The notes under the pieces were generated by a model. It saw nothing but the letters and a program-made list of their open reading frames with translations, searched no databases and had not been told where the DNA came from. From the NCBI RefSeq assembly GCF_024868665.1, contig NC_079892.1:9498251-9562250 (forward strand): 64,000 nt of DNA, written 5' to 3'. Below are positions 1-13,200 of the stretch, piece by piece. Origin of the DNA: Triplophysa rosa. Lineage: Eukaryota; Chordata; Actinopteri; Cypriniformes; Nemacheilidae. How positions within the stretch are numbered: position 1 is the first letter of the stretch; every line of letters starts with the position of its first letter. The translations under genes and the position numbers were made by a program.

Positions 1-351
1 GTGTGTGCAATTAAATGAAGTTGCGTGTTTGTACAGTATGTTGCACAGTTCAAGGTGATGCTTGTATGAACGTGTCCTCATTGCGTAGCAAACGTGTAGT
101 TTTGAATGCAAATGAGATGCGGAGGGATATATTTACCCAAAGACTTAAAGGTCGGTCCTTATGTGTCTTTTAAATGTATTTTAAGCACATGCATGACTGT
201 CTAGGAAACAGTGGGATTAAAGGGCAGTTTAACAAGGATTAGAGGCCAAGGGGTATATGAGCCTTGAAGGCCATGTAATATTACAAGTATTAGTGTATTA
301 AAGGAAAACAGGTCTTTGCAAACCACGCATTTCAGGCAGGGGCGTTTCTCA

Positions 352-474
352 ATTATTGGGCGTTTCCCAACCAGGATAGGCATTTTTTAACCGTCCAATC
401 AAAAAAGGGCGGAAGCTCATTTCTGAATGATTGGGTGTTTCCAAACAGGATGGGCGTTTTTTAACAATCCAATG
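352..474 (+). repeat. direct repeat of about 48 bp, two copies
   Basis: The segment 352-400 (TTGGGCGTTTCCCAACCAGG...) recurs at 427-474 (TTGGGTGTTTCCAAACAGGA...), both ending AACNRTCCAAT. Period about 75 bp. It lies in the ptprz1 intron before exon 1038. Confidence 0.7.
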
Positions 475-587
475 GGAGATAGGAATTGGGAATCGCCTAC
501 TTGATTTTTTGTATTTTGATTTTGGCAAATCAATTGAAAAGATTGAAAATGTCTATCTGGGTTCGAAAAGCCCAACCACAGTCTCTA

Positions 588-941
588 TTAAAGGTACAGT
601 TCACCCAAAAATGTAAATTCTGTCTTCATTTACTCACCCTCAAGTTGTTCCAAACCTGTATAAGTTGCTTTGTCCTGATGAACACAAAGAAAGATATTTG
701 GAAAAATGTTAGCAACTGACATTTCTGGGACATCATTGACTACCATAGTAGGAACAATTATTGTATCATTTTATTTTTGTTCTGTTAAACACAAAATGAG
801 ATATTTTGAAGAATGTAGGAAAGCAAACAGTTCTGGGGCACTTTTGACTAACATTTTAATCTTTCCTACTATGGTTGTCAATGATGTCCCAGAACTGTCA
901 GTTGCTAATATTTTTCATTTTTGTGCGGAGTATCCCTTTAA
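588..941. mobile_element. TTAA-flanked palindromic MITE, family A
   Basis: Begins TTAAAGGTACAGTTCACCC and ends CGGAGTATCCCTTTAA. The internal halves are also inverted (CCATAGTAGGAA near 740 against TTCCTACTATGG near 870), so the whole copy can fold into a hairpin. Noncoding; apparent reading frames inside are chance. Confidence 0.8.
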
Positions 942-1037
942 AGGGACGGTAATTAGTTATAGTGTCATCAATTCAGTTAGTGAATCATATTTAATAATAT
1001 TTTCAATATTTTAATCTGTGTTTTTTTCTCTGTAAAG

Positions 1038-4000
1038 GCGAGTAATGAGGATAATGAAAATTATTTGGCCATCTTTGATGCTGTAAACAGTGTCAGCCGT
1101 TATGGTAAGAGCAGTCTTCATATCTTTATATCATATTTAAATGTGCTATTTTTCTGAAGTTGTTTAATGTTATTCAGGGTTCCTTGGACTGTAAATAGCA
1201 CATATTCTTTTATTCATTTATATTGTACATTTTAGACTTCTTCATGCAGATAAGCTCTTATGATTGTCTGCTGTAGCTCTCACTGTTGTTCATCAAGTTG
1301 GGCTAAGTCGTTCATTACCAAAATAGGTATAAACATAGTATTATATTGAATTATATTGTCTCTTATGGACGCCTTCAAACCCTGAGAAAAATAAAACGCA
1401 TTAATGATGAATAATCATAGAAATATCTCCATTTCCAAAGGCTGTAAAATGTATCCTGATATATTTATTTTTGACCGTTTCCTCTGGTCAGGAAAGAGTG
1501 GCCCTGTCTCTCCGTTCACTCTTCATGGACTCCTCCCCAACTCCACAGAGAAGTACTTCATCTATAATGGCTCTCTGACCACTCCTCCCTGCTCTGAGAC
1601 TGTCGAGTGGATTGTTTTCAAAAACACGGTGGCCATCTCAGATGTACAGGTAAATCGTTTTTGTAAGCAGCGAATATTTGTAATGATTTTTTACAGGTTT
1701 TAAGGTCAATATGAGATTACAATTGACCATCCAAGGCTATCCAAGATGTAGGTGACTTTTTCTTCAGTAGAACAGTTAAGGAGATTTTTATCTGAAACCA
1801 GAGTCCTTGGTGAGTCACAAAATTAAAATCTATTAGTGCCATTAGCAGATACACACAATGCAAAATTATTGAAGGTACTTGAATCACCAAGGATCACTGT
1901 TTTAGATAAAAATCGCCTTTACAGTTTTGATGAAGAAAAAAGTCTTATATATTTTCCTGAAAACTTAATTTCACCAAGATACAGAAGGTTTGACAATAAG
2001 AAATTGTCCACATCCTTTTTTCCTTATTCACAAAATGTTTTATAAACTGAACAATTAGCTATTCGTAGAATATTTTCTGCTTTATTTAAAGGGGTCATAT
2101 GGCGCAAATACGTATTTGGACTTTAGTGTGTTATAAGTTGCCCATGCATGTATTAGACACGTAAAATTGCAAATATTAAAGTGTGGGAACAAAAGATTCT
2201 ATCTATTCTATCTAAAAGCGAATGCTCACCCAGACCTGTCTGAAACGCCTCGTGTAACCACACCCCCACAAATCTACGTCAGTTCGTGGTATGATTTGAC
2301 TAAAACCGCCCAAATGTATACGCAAGTAAGGTGGGCGTACCTGTCAGTACAATTGCTTTGTAACCTGATGTTCCAAATATGGTAAGAGGCGTTACATTTC
2401 CGTCACACGCTTCGACCAATCACCACGCACTGGTTAACTGGCCAATCATAGCACACCTCGCTTTTCAGAGCGATGAGCTTTGTAAAAAATCTGCGCGTTT
2501 CAGAGAGGCGGAGCAAAGAGGAGATACAAACATTCAAATACAGCGTATGTAAACAAACAAATATTTAAAAATACAGCGTTTTTTAAACCTTAAATCGTGT
2601 ATACACGTTGCATTACAACTAAAACAAACGATAATATTAGTTTTAGCCGTGTCATATGACCCCTTTAAATTCGGAATAACTCTACCTGGTTGATATTTTG
2701 TTATTAAATGCAATAACATTCATACATTAACTGTAAAAGTTTCAAACATTTAGGGTCACTGTTGTATGGGTAATGGCTGATGTTGTCTGTTATTGTGAAA
2801 GAGTAAAAAGGAATTCTGTTTATTTCTCACCTGAAAAGCTACAGCAACCCTGAGGTTATTTTCACTGATCTTACGACTCTGGCGTCTGTCTTAGAGTCAG
2901 TCCGCTTCTGTTGCGTAACCCAGGTTCTGTGTGACAACAACACTTGGGAACGGAAATCAATTAGCTCGAAATGTTGCACACGCCCATGCGTGAAGGCGCA
3001 AACGTCAATTAGCATTCCCACGTGTTATTTTGGTTTTACAATAGATCCGTTTGTGTTTGTGTTTGTGTTTTACATTTGGTTTGACATTTCATAGCATATT
3101 ATAATTACGTTGGCTGAGCTTTTGACAACACATACTAAAGAGGAAGCCATCTCCTTTTAAAACAAGAAACCAACAACATTTCTTTGATTATTGAGATATT
3201 AAATGCCACGCATTCAAAAGCATGCTGTCATTAAACGATATAAAAGGGAGTAAGTATAGGGTAACGCATCACAAAAGACTGTTAATGCTTAAATACACAT
3301 TTTGTAGTGTGTGTCATTCATTCTGGTGCTGTTGCCCTCGAGTGACTCAAGTCAATACAAGCTGCAGTCGAAACATCTGGTGAAAACAGGAGTTTTACCG
3401 TAAGGTAACAAACCCACGCCTGGTGACGTCACAATGGGAATGACATTGACTCACAAACATTAAAGAGTGGCTTTGAAGTTTGTACACAATGGAAATGTCT
3501 CACCGCTGGGCTACACTGTGTATATATGTTTGAAGTTGAATAAAAACGGGGTGTAAAGTTACATATAGAGTAAATTTTAGTGAGTGTAATAATCCAATAG
3601 AAATCTGAAGTCTGAGACTGATAAAGTAATGAAGGGGTCATAATATTCATTCTTTGATGCGTTTATCTTTTATCTTTACAGTATATTATAACCAGGAGCG
3701 ATTAAAAATAATATAAGTATTGAGATGATGAAGAGTAATGAGCATTATTATTGCTAATTCACTTAAAGGTCCAGTGTATGAAATTTAGCGGCACCTAGCG
3801 GTGAGGTTGTGAATTGCAACCAACGGCTCACTCCACTCCTCCTTTTCGAAGCACTACGGCGGCTCTCACAGGGCAAAGATGCCGTCACGCTTTCGCTTCT
3901 TTGCCAAAGGAGAAAACTTATTTATGGAACGTGCTCTATAGAGAAGTTTGTCCGTTTAGGGCTACTGTAGAAACAACATGGTGAATTCAATGTAAGGGGA

Positions 4001-4379
4001 CCCGCGCTGTATGTAGATAGAAATAGCTCATTCTAAGATAATAAAAACACAACGTTTCATTATGTAAGGTCTTTATACACCTCTGAAGACATAGTTATGT
4101 ATATTATATTGCATTTCTGTCAATAGATCCTCCAAAAACCTTTAAGTAACTTTTTTAAGAAAGCTTCAAGCTTATGAATTGTGAAGATGGATGTTTGTCA
4201 TCCAAGTCTTGTGTTTCTGTGTGTGCAGCTGGAGATGTTCTGCGAGGTCATGACTATGCAGCAGGCTGGATATGCCATGCTTATGGACTACCTTCAGAAT
4301 AACTACAGAGAACAGCAGGACCAGTTCATGGGACAGGTCTTCTCATCCTACACTGGTGTCGAGGAGGTGCACACTCCCA
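1038..4379 (+). CDS. ptprz1: ptprz1 exons for the end of the carbonic-anhydrase-like domain
   Basis: Three exons (1038-1104, 1492-1649, 4229-4379) encode the last part of the extracellular alpha-carbonic-anhydrase-like domain. The motif [20 protein letters not shown] is the strongly conserved SLTxPPC core of carbonic anhydrases. It is followed by [20 protein letters not shown] and the linker [13 protein letters not shown], near-identical to mammalian PTPRZ1. The zinc-ligand histidines lie upstream of the window, so loss of catalysis (known for this family) cannot be checked. The third exon ends at 4379 before GTACGT, and joining to the acceptor at 7104 gives [10 protein letters not shown]. 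Confidence 0.95.
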
Positions 4380-5616
4380 GTACGTACTTCACAAACATGC
4401 AGTACATGCACAGACAAACTCTGGAGTTCTTTTATTCAAAATGTTTTAAAGCAGGCAGGCGGTTTGAAGGTCACAGATCCAATTAGCCTCCAACATGATT
4501 TCTAATCCCAAACAACTGCTTCTCAATTAAATAAGGTTTCTATTTTTGCATGCGGTAGGCCCCTCCAGGCATTTTCCTACTTGCTATTTATGAATGTAGA
4601 CAGACATTTGGCCCATTTTTAGCCATACGCAATACTTTTATGACCATATATGGATAACATTAAAAGATTTGGGACTTTGTTAGGCTTGTAAGTTGTTACT
4701 AATATATTTAGGTCTAACCTGGTTTTAACAACCCCTTAAAATAGGCTGTAGTCATTTATATTGATTCATTTTGTATAATAAAATAATGTCGAACTAGAGG
4801 CAACTTAGTATTTTCAAGTAAATGAATAAATGTAGATGACGTTGTCCTGCACGTGGGGTGAATTTGCTTATTGGTATAATTTTTGGCACATGAAATCCTA
4901 ATTTTCAACAATATTCAATACTCGTGATATTCTGTAGTTTTATATCTTCTGCACAATTATCTCAATAATATTAAATATTTGATGTACACCCACATCTATA
5001 ATTTTCAGTGAGTTGTTATCACAATCCTAACATTTTATTATCTTAATATTTCACAAATCGATTACAGATAGGAAAGGGTGTAATAGTTGACATGATCTAA
5101 ACTGGTTTATCCTGGTGCTTTTCACCATTAACGGATCACTAGTTGAATGTCGATGCCCTATTTTCGATTCTTCTGCTACAGGGTGTGCTGGCATGGCTTG
5201 CACGTGGGAGCTGTGTTTTCAGCGGCCATCGGCAATGGAAAACAGCCTGCTTGTGCGCTTGTAATTGAACAGTAATGCAGATCAGCCTGTGTTGGGAATG
5301 CTATTCATACAGTAACATGATGTTGCAGTAATAGTTTGGAAAGACTGAGTGTTTCATTAGGATTTACAGTAACTTGAACTTGCGTAGACGTTTTTTTCAG
5401 GGCCAAGATTCACAGTAGTCAGTTTGCATTTTTAGCGATTTTGTTGTTGGCACCGCTGCACTTGTGTTTATTTTTGTCATTTTGATGGGTGTCTGTTAAG
5501 GGTAAAATCTCAGAGTAGCAAAACAAAAAGCTGAAAGCAGCCAGACAAACCAGCCAGTGGCTTCAGCTCAGCTACACTGTGCACACATTAGTACAGTGTT
5601 TACTCACTACTATTTG

Positions 5617-5671
<55 letters not shown>

Positions 5672-5689
5672 CTCGCTCTTACAACTTTC

Positions 5690-5777
<88 letters not shown>

Positions 5778-5824
5778 TCTCTCTCTCTCTCCTCTCTCTC
5801 TCTCTCTTCTCACTACGCGCGCAG

Positions 5825-5861
<37 letters not shown>

Positions 5862-6088
5862 TCGTCTCGCTCTCTCTCTCTATTGGTTTATTGCTAAGGT
5901 TGGGGTCTTGGAGAGAAATCAAAGAGTGAGCTAATGTGAATGTTAGATTCTTACCATCAAATCGAAGCTCCCTATTTATGGAGCAGGGAAAGATCTGGAA
6001 TGCTTGGGTGTGTATCCATCTGGCTAACACTCTCTCGCTCTCTCTCTTTCTCTCTCTCTCTGTCTCTCTGTCTGTCTCTCTGTCTGTC

Positions 6089-6142
<54 letters not shown>

Positions 6143-9100
6143 TGGTTCACATATCAAAACTCATCTGTGTTGCTAGGTAACTGTCTCTCTCCAGTTGGCC
6201 TCCTTCACTTGCACAGGTTGAATTCAGTTCAAACTGATCAAACTGTTTGTATTTGAAGTTTTGTAATCAAGAGATAACAAAAAACATTACAACATGTGAT
6301 GTTGTTACAGAGACGTCTGTTAGAATGTGCTTTTTATAGACAATTTTTGGTATTTTTGATGTACAATTTGCATCTGAGGGTTTGACACTATTTGACATGT
6401 ATTTGGACCGTTGTACTGTAGTTTAGACCGATCATCATTTCATTTGTGTCTCCTCTCTGCCCCCTTGTGTTGGAAACCGGGACCTTACAAAGTAACATCT
6501 ACAATTACTGTTTCAATTGATTTTCATATTGACACATTAATCTGGAATAAACATTAAATGACTTGCAACATTTTACCATATGAGCCTACAGTATAAGTGA
6601 GGAGTGATGATGTGTGGCCACGCCAGTCAGAAATGATTTTTTTATGAAAATGAATGTTATTTGCGTCCTGGTTTCCCCCTTCTTGGAATTTTTTACATTT
6701 CTGAATTGAATAAATTAATCTGATCAGTAAGAGGTCTGAACTGATGAGAAGGACCAATAAACGAATATTATTTAAGTAACAATAGTAACATTTTAACAAT
6801 AATAATAAAATATTACAAAATGGGGTCATTGTTTTTTGTGTTTTGCGAAGCTTTTTTCCAGAGCTCTAGCTAATTTTTCATGTCACAGTGCTGTAAGCAA
6901 CACCATACAAATGAGAGAAACAAGTACATACTAGGTTTTTTATAGTCATCTTTAATGAATATTGGTGTCCTGGTTAAAGTGATAGTTTACCCAAAAATGA
7001 AAACAAAGTCATACAGGTTTGAAACGACAAGAGGGTGAGTAAAGGATGACCGAATTTTCATTTTTGGGTGGACCATCCCTTTATGTTTGTGTTCTGGTTT
7101 GTAGTTTGCAGTTCAGAGCCAGAGAACGTGCAGGTCACTCCTCATAATTACACCAGTATGCTTGTGATCTGGGAGAGGCCGCGGGCCGTCTACGACGCAA
7201 GTATAGAAAGATACTCTGTCACCTACCGCCCGGCGCAGGGGGACGATGAATCTGCCCGAGAGTACTTGACTGACGGAGACCAGGATGTGGTAATCAACCA
7301 TTATTGATTTTCAAACTTGAATGTACCATATCTGTTACTTTAAAGCAAGATCAAAATAAATGGTGACCAGAGGCTGTCACGTGTGAAAATGAAAGTGACA
7401 AGTACACTTTTCTATGCAGTAGACATCACCCCGGCCCTTATGATGCTTTTGTTTGTTTGTTTTACCACCAGGGGGCAATCATTCAGGGCCTGCTGGCCAA
7501 CACCAGTTACATGGTGCAGGTGGTTGCCGTGTGCACCAACGGTCTGTATGGCAGAGTGAGCGAGCAGCTGTTGGTGGACATTCCCCTGGATGATCCCGGT
7601 AAGAGCAATCGCGCCCGCCGCCCTCGCATCCGTGGACAATGAGTTAAAAACACACATGCCCTACATAGTTTTCCACATAGGACAAACAGAATTGTTTCAG
7701 ATTGTAGGTGGACCCCTGCAAACCAGTCTTTAAATGAAACATTAGATGAGTTTTCAATGCAGTCAACTTAAAATCAAGGACCTAATCTATGGCAATTTTT
7801 TGTGTAATTTTCTCACTTTTTAATATATTTTAATTTTAGGCTTTAATATTTTATATAAATACACTCTTGTCTTTTATGTCGGTTTCACCACTTGACGACA
7901 AACAGTCCTGTATTGTTTCATTTTATTCTCATTGGCCAAATGATGCGACTTGCGTTTAACGTAACAGCTTTTGGGTTCTTTGGTTGTGAGTCTTATCTTG
8001 TCTTCTTGTTAAAAGATTTCATGTACCTACTTTTCCTTTTCTCTCTGTGTCATCACTTTGTGTATTTTATATGTGTTTCAGGTGCATATGTATACAAACA
8101 TTGTGCTCTGTACTCTGTCTTACAAATCACTTGTACTTTTTGTGTTGTTAATATGCAGATTTTTCAGTATGAGGAAGTGCATGTTTTTATGTTTCATGAG
8201 CATTAAGTCCTGTGATTTACCACTCGCAGTGGATTTCTTGCCTTGTTAATACACTGCAATGTTGGCACATCTGTATTTTTCTTACTGATTCATAATAAAC
8301 TAATCTGTCTCGTTGAAAACCCGTGGCATCATAATTTAGTGTCAATGGATAGATGTGTAGTCATGTTAAAACTGTCACACGTTTCTAATTCCTTAAAGTG
8401 ACAGTTCACCCAAAATGAAAATTCTGTCATCATTTACTCTTGTCATTTCAAACCTGTATGACTTTCTTTCTTCTGCAAAACACAAAAGAAGATATTCTGA
8501 AGAAAGTTTGTAACCGAACAGTGCCGGCACCCATTCACTTTGATTGTGTAGAAACAAAGCCAATGCAAGTGAATGGGTGCCAGTTAAAAACGTTCTTCAA
8601 AATATCTTTTTTTCTACGAAAGGAAGAAAGTCATACAGATTTGAAATGACAAGGGTGAGTAAATGATGACAGAAATGAAAAAATAAAGTTTGTGAAACTA
8701 TAGGTGATTTAGGTTTAAATCCGTGGAATAGGGGCTTTATGGAATCACACATTTTCTGCCTTTATTTTAATATTTCCATGCTTCACAAACCGATAACACG
8801 AAATCTCTGGGGTCTTTACATCATTTTGTGTCAATGAGTTTGACCCATACGACAGGTAAGAGTCTGCACAAGATTATAACCTCTCTCTACTCTTGTGTGC
8901 TGGGAGCCACTGTAGTGCATGAAGGTGTCCAACTTTCCTGCTGTGTGAAAAAATGCTTTTATTGAATAAGTATGTACTTAGAAAATGACCCTTTGACCCG
9001 GAGAATGTCCCTTTATGTACTCTTTGTATAAGAGTGACCTGATGTAAGGTCTCTGGTTGTGTGGTTGACTTTTCCTTTCTTCTCAATTCCCAATGGCAAC

Positions 9101-10181
9101 ATATTCACAGAGCATACCAGTTTCTATCAAGGCATGTGCTTTGTGTACACATTGAAAACCAGCATGAGAATTTCTTTGAATTTTAACTATGGAAGGAAAT
9201 ATAAATGTGAATTGGTTTTTAGGTGTGCTGAAGATGTGTGTTTGTGTGTGCAGATTGTGAACGTCTTTATATTATATATGGTTGGCCATCATTACAATAA
9301 AATAGTGTCTTCGTAACAATATAATGAATGTTATATTAAAAAGGTAACGCTTAACAATAAGGATGTATTAGTTAACATTAGTTTATGCATTACTTAACAT
9401 GATCTAGCAATGAACAATACTTCTACAACATTTGATATTCTTACTGTATGTATTAATGTAATATACAGCCGCTGAAAAAATTAAGAGACCATTCTAAATT
9501 TTCATTTCATCATCATTTCTAGATGTATAGTGGCTATTCCTGTCCAAAATCAAACCTCAGGAGTGACACAAAGTCCTCCAATAGCAATGTGAAAGACTGA
9601 CAGCATGACTAGACATCAAAATCGAGTTTATCACATAGAAATGATTTTTGAACTTTTCCTAAATACATGTACAAATATTACTGTTGTATTGCTTAAAAGT
9701 GAATATGAACTTGTTTTCTTTACAGTATTTGTTAATATAAGTTTCTACAGTTTTCATTTTCTGCAAATAAATGCAGAAACAATATTTTAATTTTAAATTT
9801 AGGAGAAATATTGTTTGTAGTTCACAGAACGAAACAAAAATGGTCATTTTACCTAGCCATAGTGAATTCAGAAAAAAATAATTTAAAAATGATCTCAACA
9901 TTTTTTCTGTAGCTGTACATTATATAAAATATAATATAAGTAGGCTTTAAATAAAGTGTAAAAAATGACAAAACGCATATCTACAGCTTAGGAGTGGATT
10001 CCTTTGGCTATACAGTGTTTTAACTTTTTTTTATTTTTGTCTTATTTTCAGAAACGGAGCTTGACCCTGAATTATTTGACTATGATGAAGAGGTAAATTT
10101 AACAATGCTAAGTTGTGCATATTTAAGGACAAACCATCTACAGTTGAGCTAAATTATAAACACTTTGCCTTTCTTTCTGTT

Positions 10182-10221
<40 letters not shown>

Positions 10222-13200
10222 CAGGAAAATGATCACATCAAGCCCTTTTTGGTCAAACCAGACTTAAATCAGCTTCCATATCCCGTCCAAACCACCACGG
10301 TCCATCCAAGAGTTACACCAGAGAGACCCACCTATCCATTGTTTGATGTTAAAACAACACCAAAGGCTTATGAAAGGCAAATCCCAGTAGATGACTCCCA
10401 GACAAAAGATCGTCATTATATTCCAGTGGCATATACAGAAGAACCTACAGTGATATATACCGACCAACCTACCATCACCCCAATCATAACCACCAGCTCA
10501 GATATACACATCGATAGATCGGACGATAGTGCAATAATTGTGTCCTCAGAGTCGGATGAGAGTGAAAGCACTTTTACAGAATCAACCATAACAAGCATCA
10601 CCCCTGAAATAAGCATAACATTGGCTTCGGTAGACATAACTGAGGTTACTGAGGTTATTGAGGTTGAGGAAGTGCCTCAACCTGTCACTGACTCGGACAA
10701 ATATGGTGAGACTTCAGTGACTGTAGCCCCATTAGAAAGTCCTAGTGAAATCCCAAAGGGATCAACTTCCTCTTCCTTGGAGGTCATCTTACATCCTTCA
10801 ACTCCTAGCTTGCCTTTTCCAACCACTGCTTTCAGTACCGTCCTGCCGCAGACCACCCAGCCGGTGTTCAATGGTGAGAGCGCCCCCTCTGTATCTGACA
10901 CTCTGTCCCACGTGTATGCGAGTCCTGTCTCCCCCTCCCAATCCCCCAGCAGTGTGTTGTCTGAGTCTGAGCTCATCCCTGACTGGGACGCCCCGTACAC
11001 TGTTTCACCCAAGGTGTCTGGTCATGCACAGTCTATCACCCCTTCCCCTTCCTACCCCACCCTGTTCCCCGTCGTGTCTTATTCGGACGTAGAGCCTGTC
11101 TCTAGTGGTGGCTGTGATGATGATGGTGATGATGATGTTATGTCTGGGTCCGTCTCGACTGACCCCCAATGTAGAGGTACTTGGCCTGTCCAAACGTTAC
11201 CAGAAGCGACTGGTTCAGTGTCGAGCTCTGAACACGACTTCCCACGCCTCTCCGAATCCTCAAGTACAGTCTCCCTGCTGAGCATAGTTACGCATCTCCA
11301 GCCTTCAGTTCCGGTCACTAGCGACTACACTCAGATGGCGACGACCCAGGACCCGACCGCATCTCTCTCAGGTACCCTTGGGGATTCTAGTCTGCTTCCA
11401 GAGTCATCTCTGGTTGCTCCTACTTTTACCCAAGATGCATCACACACCTCAAGTGAAATCTCTCTGCATGCCTCTGATAACGTCTTGCTGCCCTCCTCTA
11501 CCTGGGTACAGCCCCCTTGTGGTAGTCTGTTTTTGTCCACCTCCAGCGCTGGTACCCCTCTGTGCAGCGACACAGACATGGACCACTGTCCCGAGGCTAG
11601 TTTCTCATCTTCTGTGTTTGCTATAAAGCCTTCTACTGACCTCAACATTTATATTACAGCTCCCATCAGTGCCATTACAAGTCAAGCAGTTGGACGGTCC
11701 CAGGATGCTCCAGTTCCCACTGAGTTTCAAACCATTGCACCCACCTTTACTTTACAATCCCGCACCGTGCCCAGTCCCGTGGTGCCCCCGACAGTTGCGC
11801 TGACCTCTACTCCCGAATCCATCTCTGTTCTCGCTCCAGCGGTGCCCCCGACTGTTGCGCCCACCTCCTTTCCAAAATCCAGCACCGTGCCAATACACTC
11901 TGCAGATGGGCAGTTGGATAGCAGTGCCTCCGGCTGGGTTTTGGATTTGGACTGGGGTCAGAGCTCCGCCTCAGGAGACGGGAGTACCGCTCCGTACATC
12001 CCCACAGCTTCACCTACAGAGGTGCCTACTGATGAGACGAACGATGGGAACGAGGAGCACTCCTCTTCCTTCTACTTTGAGGGTGAGAACCTAGCGACGG
12101 ACTTTAGGGTCACCTTGCGCCCTAGCCCATCCTGGACTGTACGAGAAGGTGGAGAAGAAGAGAGTGGATCAGGAGAAGGCCTCACTGATAATGAGACATC
12201 TTCAGACTTCAGTATCCCAGAGCGCACTGAGAGGAATTCAGAGGAGGAACCGGTGGCAGGTAAAGCTCTTGACCGCTGAATATCCGAACATGAAGGTGCT
12301 TCGTGACTTAGCTAAGCTTGAGCAAGATCACTGAAGGTTCCTGAAGAAGGTTCACGGTTAAAGAATGACGAACGTATGTTGAATTCTGAATGTCGTAATC
12401 CACCAAAATCTCATCCAGAAAGTCTTTTGTGAGAAGTTAGTAAAATGGAGAAGGTGAGATTTAAAGAGCCTATCAGGCTCTTTGCTGCTGCAAAGCCATG
12501 AAAATGTTACCATCATCATAACCACAAACCTCCCATTATCAAATCCCTAGTCCTGTGTTCTATGTCATGTTGCATGTTGTATGTGTGGTCTGTCGCAAAA
12601 ATGTGCATAACCATGCTCACATCACACCAGAAACATAGCAATGGCACGTTCTCCATCTCAAATCAAGTCTAACACACCACTGACCACACATTTAGCCAGA
12701 GGTGTGTGGAGTTAGTTTACAAGTTTATCCTATCTGGTGTTATAAAATATGTGTATAATTTCTATTATTTTGTTAGATACAATAGCCTTTATTTATAATG
12801 GTTACTTTGTAATATACAATTATAAAACTTGAGATCCTAGTCCTGGTTTAGTAAGAGCTTGAAGGGCTTGTTTTATGACTTACGCTGCATTCCAGACACC
12901 TCAGATTTAGGATATTTGCCACATCAAAGCCGGAATTGATGTCTGGAATAAGTAACATTAAAAGTATTTAGTAACAAGTCTTTATTAACGTTAAAAAAAG
13001 CACGGTTCCAGAAATTATTTCTGGGTTGAGGTGGGAAATATCCTAAATCCAAAGTGTCTGGAACTCAGCAATAGTCGCCTAATGCTGTTAAATTGTCTAT
13101 GTGTTTTTTTTCATATGCTTGAAGACAAACCATGTAGGCCTAAAAAAATATTAGTCAATAATATTAGTTTTACGTATTTTTTCCTTTAAACTGCAGTTTA

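Noticed and set aside
706..1014. 102-codon plus-strand frame
   Set aside because: It spans the family A MITE at 588-941 and has no similarity to any gene.
5557..6256. Long frames rich in Ser-Leu (plus) or Arg-Glu (minus)
   Set aside because: They are translations of the CT/GA microsatellite, not a gene.
4380..7104. Extra ptprz1 exon in the long intron before the FN3 domain
   Set aside because: Joining 4379 directly to 7105 restores the expected peptide with no gap.
10677..11648. Antisense frames of about 105-111 codons over the ptprz1 giant exon
   Set aside because: Shadow frames of a low-complexity Ser/Thr/Pro coding exon.
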